NCBI GenBank assembly: GCA_035527255.1
Contig: DATLAW010000083.1
Span: 1-35,297, forward strand
Direction of reading: 5' to 3'
Source: Thermohalobaculum sp035527255
GTDB lineage: Bacteria > Pseudomonadota > Alphaproteobacteria > Rhodobacterales > Rhodobacteraceae
Length of the DNA: 35,297 nt
Of this stretch, positions 8,286 to 15,261 are shown in pieces. The position numbers were made by a program, and so were the translations under genes. How positions within the stretch are numbered: the first letter of the stretch is position 1; the number at the start of each line of letters is the position of its first letter. The notes beneath the pieces were generated by a model that saw nothing but the letters and a program-made list of their open reading frames with translations, was not told the origin of the DNA and did no database searches.

Positions 8286-8314
8286 ATATTGTGCATCGGC
8301 GCAAATAGTGTCAA
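8286..8314 (-). promoter_or_regulatory. Promoter of hydroxylase-hnr operon with internal inverted repeat
   Basis: On the minus strand a perfect TTGACA (8314-8309) is followed after 17 nt by CAATAT (8291-8286), a strong -35 with a weak -10. The spacer contains the inverted repeat TTGTGC-ATCG-GCGCAA (8289-8304, one mismatch). A protein bound there would block polymerase, so this is a plausible repressor site for the adjacent MarR protein. The distance to the GTG at 8231 is about 50 bases, a normal leader. Confidence 0.5.
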
Positions 8315-8345
8315 CATGAAACAGACCTCGGGTTCTCGCCGCTGA

Positions 8346-8825
8346 ATGCAAATCGTTAGTATGACATTATCAAAACCGAGAAACGCGCAAACACCAAGAA
8401 ACGCGCCGGAGACCACTCCCGCCTACACCCTCGACACTCAGGTTGGCTATTTGCTCCGGCGAGCAACGCAGCGTCACCTGACCATTTTTGCCGAGAACAT
8501 ACCAGACCTGACACCGACGCAGTTTGCGGCCCTTTGCAAGCTGGATGAGTACGGCGCGGCCTCACAAAACGAGCTGGGCCGAAAGACCTCGATGGACGCC
8601 ACTACGATCAAGGGCGTGGTCGACCGATTGCGCCAGCGCGGACTGGTGTTGAGCACGCCGGACGGGAACGACAAGCGGCGGATCGTTGTCGAGATCACCG
8701 CATTGGGGCGTGCGACTTATACCCAGTATATTGCCGCAGCGCTGAAGATTTCCGAGCAAACGCTGGCGCCGTTGTCGAAGGCTGAGCGCGCGATATTTAT
8801 TGCGCTGCTGGCGAAACTGACCTGA
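8346..8825 (+). CDS. MarR family transcriptional regulator
   Basis: A 159-residue winged-helix regulator of the MarR family, usually a homodimeric repressor released by an aromatic ligand. The order is an N-terminal helix (LDTQVGYLLRRATQRHLTIF), the helix-turn-helix at about residues 58-95 (LTPTQFAALCKLDEYG, QNELGRKTSMDATTIKGVV), the wing DGNDKRRIVVEIT and a C-terminal dimerisation helix. It is divergent from the molybdenum hydroxylase operon and shares a 114-base control region with it. NicR of Pseudomonas putida, which represses nicotinate genes and responds to 6-hydroxynicotinate, is also MarR type, which fits the pathway proposed here. Start 8346 is provisional; ATG 8361 is an alternative and neither has a clear ribosome binding site. 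Confidence 0.88.
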   Translation: MQIVSMTLSKPRNAQTPRNAPETTPAYTLDTQVGYLLRRATQRHLTIFAENIPDLTPTQFAALCKLDEYGAASQNELGRKTSMDATTIKGVVDRLRQRGLVLSTPDGNDKRRIVVEITALGRATYTQYIAAALKISEQTLAPLSKAERAIFIALLAKLT

Positions 8826-8837
8826 GGCGGGCGTCGG

Positions 8838-9533
8838 CTAAACCCCGACGTAGCGTTGCAACAGCGTCTGATCATTGCCAAGCGCCGCCGCTGAAACAGT
8901 CTCGCGGCTGTTGCCATTCTCGATAAAGGTTACCCGGTCGGCGATCGACAGCACGGCATCGACCCGTTGTTCGACCAGAATGATGGCGACACCGTCGTCT
9001 TTCATTCGAACGATGACCTGCCGGATCTGCTCGATCATCGACGGCTGGAGGCCTTCGGTCGGCTCGTCCAGCAGCAGCACTTTCGGCTTTATGCAGAGGG
9101 CCCGCGCGGTTGCCAGCATTTGCTGCTCGCCCCCGGAAAGTGTTTCCGCGCGTTGATCCATCCGCTCACGCAGGCGCGGAAATATATCCAGCACATGGTC
9201 GCGAAGGGTGGCCCCGCCGCCGCTGACCATCAGGCCGATTTCGATGTTCTCAGCCACCGTAAGTTCGGAAAACAGGCGGCGCCCTTGCGGGACGTATCCG
9301 ATGCCGTGCCTGGGGATCTGGTGGGCAGGCATATTGCCGATCTCGACGCCGTCCAAGCAGATTGACCCGCTGCGCAGGCGCAGGGCGGCCATTATGGTTT
9401 TCATGGTCGTTGATTTGCCAGCGCCATTGCGGCCAAGCAAGCACAAGATCTCGCCGGCCCGGACTGAGAGTGAGACCTTGCGCAGGACCAAAGCGCCACC
9501 ATAGCCGGACGAGATATCCCTGACCTCCAACAT
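8838..9533 (-). CDS. livF: ABC transporter ATP-binding protein, LivF type
   Basis: This 231-residue ATPase powers a branched-chain amino acid-type importer. Walker A is GRNGAGKST, the signature is LSGGEQQ, Walker B is KVLLLDEP, and the LivF-style GIGYVPQGRRLF follows the Q-loop region. It is the last gene of the leftward liv-like operon. Its ATG overlaps the livG stop by one base (TGATG). Its 3' end is only 12 bases from the convergent marR-like gene, with no obvious terminator between them. Transporters of this class also carry urea, amides and aromatic acids, so the substrate is not fixed by this subunit. Confidence 0.9.
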   Translation of the reverse strand: MLEVRDISSGYGGALVLRKVSLSVRAGEILCLLGRNGAGKSTTMKTIMAALRLRSGSICLDGVEIGNMPAHQIPRHGIGYVPQGRRLFSELTVAENIEIGLMVSGGGATLRDHVLDIFPRLRERMDQRAETLSGGEQQMLATARALCIKPKVLLLDEPTEGLQPSMIEQIRQVIVRMKDDGVAIILVEQRVDAVLSIADRVTFIENGNSRETVSAAALGNDQTLLQRYVGV

Positions 9534-10246
9534 CAGGCTTTTCCCAAATATGCAGCTTGGACCGCCGCACTGGCCCTGATCTCGGCCGGCGCGCCCTCGG
9601 CGAGGATCTGCCCGAAATTCAGGACAGTGATGTAATCCGCCGTGGCCATGACGACGTCCATATTGTGCTCGATCAGCAGGATCGTGGTGTTTCCGGTCAT
9701 TGATCGGATCAGCTGATTGAACTCCCCGATCTCGCCGTCGGTCAGTCCTTGGGTCGGCTCGTCAAGGATCAGCAGTTTGGGACGCTGGGCGACGCCCATG
9801 GCAATTTCCAGCAGCCTCTGGTGGCCATAGCTGAGGTCTCCACCCATGCTGCCAGCTCGGTCGGCGAGACCGACATGTCTGAGCGCGTCCGTTACCGCTT
9901 CATCGACGGCAGCGTCGCTGAGATCGCCTCGACGCCGCATGGCGAGGGCGACATTCTCATGCAGGCTGAGGCGGCCGAAGATCGAGGTGATCTGGAACGT
10001 ATAGGCCATTCCCATTGCAATGCGCTGGTGGGCGGGGATCGCGGTCACGTCTTGTCCGTTGAAGATTACGCGGCCCGAGGACGCGGCGATGCGACCACAC
10101 AACATGCCGACAAAGGTGGTTTTTCCGGCGCCGTTGGGGCCTATCAGCGCGCGCACCTGGCCGGTGGGCAGGTCGAAATCGACTTCGCTGACAGCCCTCA
10201 GGCCGCCAAAACTTCGCGACAGGCCTTTTGTGGACAACAGGTTCAT
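9533..10246 (-). CDS. livG: ABC transporter ATP-binding protein, LivG type
   Basis: This 237-residue ATPase pairs with LivF. Walker A is GPNGAGKTT, the D-loop region is LLILDEPTQGL, and the family-typical AYTFQITSIF and C-terminal AYLGKA tail are present. The signature motif is LSYGHQRLLEIA, the LivG form. The start at 10246 gives an ATGA overlap with the livM stop; the frame stays open to 10444, but that extension lies inside livM. It acts on the cytoplasmic face of the importer. Confidence 0.9.
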   Translation of the reverse strand: MNLLSTKGLSRSFGGLRAVSEVDFDLPTGQVRALIGPNGAGKTTFVGMLCGRIAASSGRVIFNGQDVTAIPAHQRIAMGMAYTFQITSIFGRLSLHENVALAMRRRGDLSDAAVDEAVTDALRHVGLADRAGSMGGDLSYGHQRLLEIAMGVAQRPKLLILDEPTQGLTDGEIGEFNQLIRSMTGNTTILLIEHNMDVVMATADYITVLNFGQILAEGAPAEIRASAAVQAAYLGKA

Positions 10247-11187
10247 GGCAGCCACGGCAGGAATCGGCGCCTGACCTCGCCCATTATGCCTTGGCGCGCA
10301 AACAGAGTGAGCAGTACCAGGACGACGCCGGCAACGATCATATAGGCTGCGGTGTACTCGCTCGATTTGTCGATCAGATAGGTCATGAACGCAGTGCCGA
10401 CGAGCGGTCCCAGCACCGTACCCGCACCACCCAGCAGCACCCATAGCAACGGCAGGATTGAGTATTGCACGGTCGCGAATGTTGCGCCGACATAGCCGAA
10501 CAGCAAGCCATAACTGGCGCCCGCCAGGCCGGAGATCGTGCCTGAAAGAATGACCGCGCCCAGCTTGTAGCGGAAGATGTCATAGCCGAGCATGCGGGCA
10601 CGTTCTTCGTTCTCGCGGATCGCGACCAGCACCCGCCCAAAGCGGGATTCAACGAACTTCAGGGTGATTATCAGGGTCGCGGCGAAAAGCAGAAGCGCCA
10701 CCAGATAGCGGTTTGACGCATCGCTGAGGTCAATCCCCCAGAACACCCGGTCGGGCCGCTGGATGACGAAGCCTTCGTCGCCGCGGGTATATTCTCCGAA
10801 ATACAATATCGTGTACCAACCCGCTTGGGCGAACATGAGGGTGACGATCATCAGGGCCACGCCTGCGGTTCTCAAGGCCAAGGCTCCGACGATGGCCGAG
10901 ATAATGAACGCCGACACGACGCCGGCCAAAAAGGCTGCCTCGGCGCCAAAGCCGAGGTGGGCGATGGTCAGCCCGGAGCCATACATCCCGGCCGCAAAGA
11001 ACAGCGCATGGCCAAGGCTGAGGAGCCCGGTGTAGCCAAAGACCAGATTGAAACCCATGGCATAAACCGACAGCACCATGATGCGGGCCAGATTGCCATG
11101 GTGATAGGTGGGCAGCACAAAGTGCAGCAGCAGAAGGGCCAGGATAACGCCGACATGCAGCGCCAATGTCTTCGATCTGGCGCTCAT
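10243..11187 (-). CDS. livM: ABC transporter permease, LivM type
   Basis: A 314-residue polytopic inner membrane protein with the LivM hallmarks NLVFGYTGLLSLGHALFFA near residue 48 and a central ESRFGRVLVAIRENEERARM loop that contacts the ATPase. About nine membrane segments are apparent. Its ATG overlaps the livH stop (ATGA), and its end overlaps livG in the same way, so the membrane and ATPase subunits are translationally coupled. Confidence 0.9.
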   Translation of the reverse strand: MSARSKTLALHVGVILALLLLHFVLPTYHHGNLARIMVLSVYAMGFNLVFGYTGLLSLGHALFFAAGMYGSGLTIAHLGFGAEAAFLAGVVSAFIISAIVGALALRTAGVALMIVTLMFAQAGWYTILYFGEYTRGDEGFVIQRPDRVFWGIDLSDASNRYLVALLLFAATLIITLKFVESRFGRVLVAIRENEERARMLGYDIFRYKLGAVILSGTISGLAGASYGLLFGYVGATFATVQYSILPLLWVLLGGAGTVLGPLVGTAFMTYLIDKSSEYTAAYMIVAGVVLVLLTLFARQGIMGEVRRRFLPWLP

Positions 11188-12110
11188 AGATCCCGTTTCC
11201 CGAACAGCCCCTGCGGGCGGAAGACCAGGATCAAAGCCACGAACAGGGTGGACAGGATCTTTGCAAGCGTCGGCGAGAAGAACACCGAGATAACCCCGTC
11301 GCTGAGACCGATCACAACGGCGGCAAGCACGGTCCCCGCCAGACTGCCAAGGCCGCCGATGATCACAACGATGAATGATAACAGCAGCGGCTCGGCGCCC
11401 ATCAGATAATGGGCTTGTTGAATTGGCACGATCAGCACCCCGGCCAACGCCGCCAGTGCTGCACCCAAGCCGAAGACCATTGCGTTGACCTTTTCAACCG
11501 GCATGCCAAAAGCCTGCGCCATTTCGCGGTCAAGCTGGGTTGCGCGCATGATCAGTCCAAGGCGGGAGCGCGCCATCAGGTTCCACAGGCCGATCAGCAC
11601 GACAACGGCCGCCACGATCACCGCGAGTTTGTAGGTGGTGGTGCCAAAGCCCCATGGCCAGGTGAGCGCAAACCCGGCGTCGCCGAATTCAAACCACGGC
11701 AGCGATATGCGTTGATTGAATGGTGCCTGGACCGGGCGCGCCTCGGGGCCATAGGCGATCAACGTGACCTGCTGGATGACATAGAGCATACCAATTGTGG
11801 CCACGATGGTGTTCTTTGGCTCGTATTCGAGGCGTTTGAGAATGAAAATGTCAGCGGCTGCGGCGATCAGTCCAACCATCAGTGGCGCAATGATCAGTGC
11901 CGCGACAAATCCGATTGCCGGGTGGCCACCCAAGGTGGATGTGACGCACCAGGCCAATACGGCGCCCAGCATGTAGAACTCGCCATGGGCAACGTTAACC
12001 ACGCGCATGACGCCGAAGACCAAGCTCAACCCGACCGCCGTCAGGGTAAGAACTGCCGCTTGGACGGCGCCTTCCAGGATTGCCAGAAGCAGGTGGGGGC
12101 CGAATTCCAT
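11184..12110 (-). CDS. livH: ABC transporter permease, LivH type
   Basis: A 308-residue inner membrane permease with the LivH pattern LTAVGLSLVFGVMRVVNVAHG near the N-terminus and a VIIGGLGSLAGTVLAA segment near the C-terminus. The start at 12110 (MEFGPHLLLAI) was chosen because homology begins there; the open frame to 12284 crosses a terminator-like hairpin and the end of the binding-protein gene. Its ribosome binding site is weak. With the hairpin just upstream, this suggests lower expression than the binding protein. Confidence 0.88.
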   Translation of the reverse strand: MEFGPHLLLAILEGAVQAAVLTLTAVGLSLVFGVMRVVNVAHGEFYMLGAVLAWCVTSTLGGHPAIGFVAALIIAPLMVGLIAAAADIFILKRLEYEPKNTIVATIGMLYVIQQVTLIAYGPEARPVQAPFNQRISLPWFEFGDAGFALTWPWGFGTTTYKLAVIVAAVVVLIGLWNLMARSRLGLIMRATQLDREMAQAFGMPVEKVNAMVFGLGAALAALAGVLIVPIQQAHYLMGAEPLLLSFIVVIIGGLGSLAGTVLAAVVIGLSDGVISVFFSPTLAKILSTLFVALILVFRPQGLFGKRDL

Positions 12111-12132
12111 TAACTGCAACGCCCGTCGTAAA

Positions 12133-12159
12133 ACCCCCGGCTTGCAACAAGCCGGGGGT
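12133..12159 (-). terminator. Leaky terminator between binding protein and livH
   Basis: ACCCCCGGCTTG (12133-12144) and CAAGCCGGGGGT (12148-12159) form a perfect 12-bp stem with a 3-nt loop. On the minus strand it is followed by TTTTA, giving the form of a rho-independent terminator. It lies 9 bases after the binding-protein stop and 22 bases before livH. Such hairpins in ABC operons allow much more binding protein than permease to be made. Confidence 0.75.
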
Positions 12160-12168
12160 GTGCGTGCA

Positions 12169-13467
12169 TCAGAAGGACTGCGTGGTGTAGTCGACTTCGT
12201 CAGGATACAGGGTGTCGGCAATTGGTGCGGTATGGGCCAACAGCAACTTTCCGTTGACGACCTTGGTGATGTATTGCTGGCCAAAGACCTGGTGGGTCTT
12301 GCCGTTGAACAGCTTGGGTCCCTGGGGATGCCCCTGTGAAAGCGGCATCTCGGTCATCGCCTCGACGGCCTCGATCAGCTTGGCGCGATCCCCGGGGCCG
12401 CTATAGCCGGCAGCTTCCATGCCCGCCTTGATGACGTGCAAGGTCTCCCAGCAGCCAAACATGTGCGAATAGGTGGCAACGTCCTTGGGGTCAGCGACCG
12501 ACGCGCCGTTTTCATCGACGCCAACGGCGGCGCGGAAGAATTTGTCGTGCTCGGACTGATCGGCCTGGGCATAGCGCGGATTGCCTTCCCAGAAGTATGT
12601 TCCATCAAGGAATTCGAGGCCCGGACTGGCGAGATCAACCGCCTCCAGACTATCGATAAAGCCAAATATCTCCGGCCGGGAAGGGCCAAAGAACTCGCCT
12701 AATTCCTTGACGAAGGTCAGGACCGCGGGCCCGACCATGACATGATACAGGACCTCGGTTTCGCGCGGGATCTGCGGGAAGTATTTGGTGAAGGAAGACT
12801 CGCTTGGCGGGATCGCGATATGCTGGATGACCTCGCCGCCGTGTTCCTTGATGGCGGCTGAGAAATAGTCGCGATGATTGTGACCGAAGGCAAAGTCAGG
12901 GAAAATCATTGTGACTTTTTTACCCAGAGTGCTGGCCACAAAGGGTGCCATCGCCTGGACCTGGCTTTTGACATCGGTAATGCCGGGCTGAAGCGTATAT
13001 CGGTTCAGGGCGCCGCTGGCGACGTGATGGCCCTCGGAGACGACGAAATAGGGCAGCTTCAATTCACCGGCGCGCGGTGACGAGCCGATCACAACGTGAC
13101 TGAACAGCGTGCCAAAGGCGACGTCACAATTGTGCTGGCTGGCGAATTTCTCGACCACTTCGGCGCCGCGTTTCGGGTCTGTGCCATCATCCTCGGCGAC
13201 GATTTCCACCATGCGGCCATTGATGCCGCCGGTATCGTTGATCAGTTTCGCCGCCGCAGTGGTCGTGCGGTCATACCAACGGCCATAGGCGGCCCCGATA
13301 CCGGTGCCGTGAACCTGGAAGCCGATTTTGATCGGCGCCGAGGTTTGGGCCTGCGAATAACGCACAAAACCAGGCATCGCGGCCGCGCCCGCCACAACGG
13401 CGGAACTGGCGGCCAGTTTGGTCAAGACACTGCGCCGCGTCTCGGGCTTGGGTGTTTTGTATGTCAT
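12169..13467 (-). CDS. ABC transporter substrate-binding protein (Tat-exported)
   Basis: A 432-residue periplasmic binding protein of the branched-chain amino acid/amide type. The N-terminus has a twin-arginine signal (TRRSVLTKLAASSAVVAGAA) ending near SQAQ, and the mature part begins IKIGFQVHGTGIGAAYGR. Two lobes of the LivK fold can be followed (GGINGRMVEIVAEDDGTDP and later KKVTMIFPDFAFGHNH). GGAGGG precedes the ATG. It heads the liv-like operon. The ligand cannot be read from sequence; the surrounding genes suggest an N-heteroaromatic acid or amide such as nicotinate or nicotinamide. Confidence 0.88.
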   Translation of the reverse strand: MTYKTPKPETRRSVLTKLAASSAVVAGAAAMPGFVRYSQAQTSAPIKIGFQVHGTGIGAAYGRWYDRTTTAAAKLINDTGGINGRMVEIVAEDDGTDPKRGAEVVEKFASQHNCDVAFGTLFSHVVIGSSPRAGELKLPYFVVSEGHHVASGALNRYTLQPGITDVKSQVQAMAPFVASTLGKKVTMIFPDFAFGHNHRDYFSAAIKEHGGEVIQHIAIPPSESSFTKYFPQIPRETEVLYHVMVGPAVLTFVKELGEFFGPSRPEIFGFIDSLEAVDLASPGLEFLDGTYFWEGNPRYAQADQSEHDKFFRAAVGVDENGASVADPKDVATYSHMFGCWETLHVIKAGMEAAGYSGPGDRAKLIEAVEAMTEMPLSQGHPQGPKLFNGKTHQVFGQQYITKVVNGKLLLAHTAPIADTLYPDEVDYTTQSF

Positions 13468-13569
13468 CTGCAGATTCCCTCCATGCGATCAGGCTGATGC
13501 CTTTGGTTCTTGGTGGAGGCCAAGTTTCTGTGCATGCAAATAAATTGTCCAGCGGTTTTAACGGGGCGC

Positions 13570-15054
13570 TTATCCGCCGCGCGGAGTGGACAACAGCCAC
13601 AGGCCAAACAGCGTATAGGCGATCATGAACATCGCCAGCGGGGTTTGGCTGATGATCGCCTTTTTATTGCTGCCCAGCATTTTCAGGGCGGTACCATGGG
13701 CAACAAGGATCGCCAACATATGACCAATGACAACGGCCCCCGCCTGGGCAAGCCAGATGACCCGGACCGTTTGCGCCGTGTTTAGAAAACCCGTTGTGAC
13801 ATAGTATCGGCCGAGCCCCAGATAGTCGGCGCCGGTGGCCCAGGGGTCGCTTGCAGCGGCCAGAGCATACTGTGCGTTAACCATGAAAGTGGTGAGGTAA
13901 TGGGCAAAATGATAGGCCAGCGCAATTGGGGCGACGGACAGGGCCAATCGACCGAAGCCCTCGGCAAATCTGGGGGCCTCGCCGATCAGGGCGAGGCCAA
14001 GATAGACGCAGACCGAGTACGACAGAATAAAAAGCCCATTACTGATGATCGCACCGCTGACGGTCTGCCAGAATACCGCCGAGCGACCAGGATATTCGAG
14101 CGGATTGACGTCGATCTTGCCGAGCCACCAGAAGGTTTCGTTCAGCCCATCAAAACTGCTCGTGCCAAGCGCCATGAGAACCAGAAAACTGGCACTGATG
14201 GCGCGGGCCGGCGCATCGGGAATCTGCCAGCCCGGCACACCAACCCGCAATCGGCCCGAGGCCCGGCCAATGAACGACAGCATGGCAAACTGGCGAAACA
14301 GGATGGTGAAGCACTCGCAGCGCCCAAGCCATGCCTCGGCTCCGAAAAGCGCCATGCCGGCGAATGTGTAAAGCCAATATGCGCCGACAATTTTCGCCAG
14401 ACGGGCGGGGTCCTCCGGTGCCGGGTCCGCGAGCATGAACAAAGCAAATAGCAGGAATGCAACGACAGCCGGCCAGTGAGCAACACGCTTTGAGAGCGAT
14501 TGAAAACCTGTTGGATTGCGGTGCTCGAGGAGTATCCGGTACGGGCCGGTCCACGGATTGGCATAGCGCCAGATATCGCCGAGGACTGCCTGGAGCAGGA
14601 CGAACCCGATCCACCAGAGGGTCCAGATGAAGAGCGGCAGCGGGTTGGCCAATGGATCGTACGATCCGAATAATCCGATCGCGATCAGCAGCAGCAGCGC
14701 CATAAAGGCCAGTGCGCTGGTAGTTGTCGCCAGCGCATCGGCGCTCAACGGAAAACTGATCGCGGCCCGCGGGATGGCCCAGCTCGAGAACAGTCGATGC
14801 AGGGCGGATTGAGGAATGAAGATCAGCGCGACGGCGGTTATCGCAACTGCCGCAACGCCGATTGCAGTGTAGAAATCCGTCGGCAATAACAGGACAAATG
14901 CCTGCTCGGATGCGTGCGCCTGGGCGGGGTTGGTCCACCCGATGAGGGCGATCGCCTGCGTGATGAACTGCACTGCAATCCGGGCCAGGAACCGCCGAGG
15001 GCGGCGCGCTGTCACGAGGCGGCGGGCGGCGGCTGGCATGTTGCGTGGAGCCAT
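13570..15054 (-). CDS. Polytopic membrane protein, 'fenitrothion hydrolase'-like family
   Basis: A 494-residue protein with an N-terminal export signal ending near PAQA and roughly eleven hydrophobic segments. The segments IWTLWWIGFVLLQAVLGDIW, RYANPWTG and GMALFGAEAWLGRCECFTIL match a membrane-protein family often labelled fenitrothion hydrolase in databases, in which a GD[VI][FW]R-x-x-NPW motif is conserved; I recall this and could not search it. The true activity of most members is unknown. It lies 102 bases upstream of, and co-oriented with, the binding-protein gene, and it is divergent from hyuA. A role in uptake of, or tolerance to, the pathway substrate is possible. The start is uncertain: 15039 is an alternative. 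Confidence 0.6.
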   Translation of the reverse strand: MAPRNMPAAARRLVTARRPRRFLARIAVQFITQAIALIGWTNPAQAHASEQAFVLLLPTDFYTAIGVAAVAITAVALIFIPQSALHRLFSSWAIPRAAISFPLSADALATTTSALAFMALLLLIAIGLFGSYDPLANPLPLFIWTLWWIGFVLLQAVLGDIWRYANPWTGPYRILLEHRNPTGFQSLSKRVAHWPAVVAFLLFALFMLADPAPEDPARLAKIVGAYWLYTFAGMALFGAEAWLGRCECFTILFRQFAMLSFIGRASGRLRVGVPGWQIPDAPARAISASFLVLMALGTSSFDGLNETFWWLGKIDVNPLEYPGRSAVFWQTVSGAIISNGLFILSYSVCVYLGLALIGEAPRFAEGFGRLALSVAPIALAYHFAHYLTTFMVNAQYALAAASDPWATGADYLGLGRYYVTTGFLNTAQTVRVIWLAQAGAVVIGHMLAILVAHGTALKMLGSNKKAIISQTPLAMFMIAYTLFGLWLLSTPRGG

Positions 15055-15202
15055 TTCATCGAGGGCCTGTTTGTTGGCAGCGCTGGTTCACCGTCGCGAT
15101 GCTGAGCCGTTTCGCGTAGTATTGGCGTGGCTTGCAACCCAGTCAACTCGGCCTGCCGATCGTGACGGCAGGTGCTGCTGGTGCTCGCAAAGTGGATTGA
15201 CT

Positions 15203-15240
15203 TTGATACGCCTGCAATTCATTCGTGTACTTATGAATTG
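15203..15240 (+). promoter_or_regulatory. Promoter and operator-like palindrome before hyuA
   Basis: TTGATA (15203-15208), a 17-base spacer and TGTACT (15226-15231) make a reasonable promoter for hyuA. It overlaps a perfect interrupted palindrome, CAATTCAT-N10-ATGAATTG (15215-15222 and 15233-15240). The 18 bases from 15222 match the stretch at 8271-8288 in front of the hydroxylase operon at 13 positions, which suggests that one regulator controls both. Confidence 0.45.
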
Positions 15241-15261
15241 TCGGTCTAAAGGGCGCGGTTT

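Noticed and set aside
8228..8416. Minus-strand frame of 62 codons upstream of the hydroxylase FAD gene
   Set aside because: It crosses the promoter and operator region and the start of the marR-like gene, has no ribosome binding site and resembles no protein.
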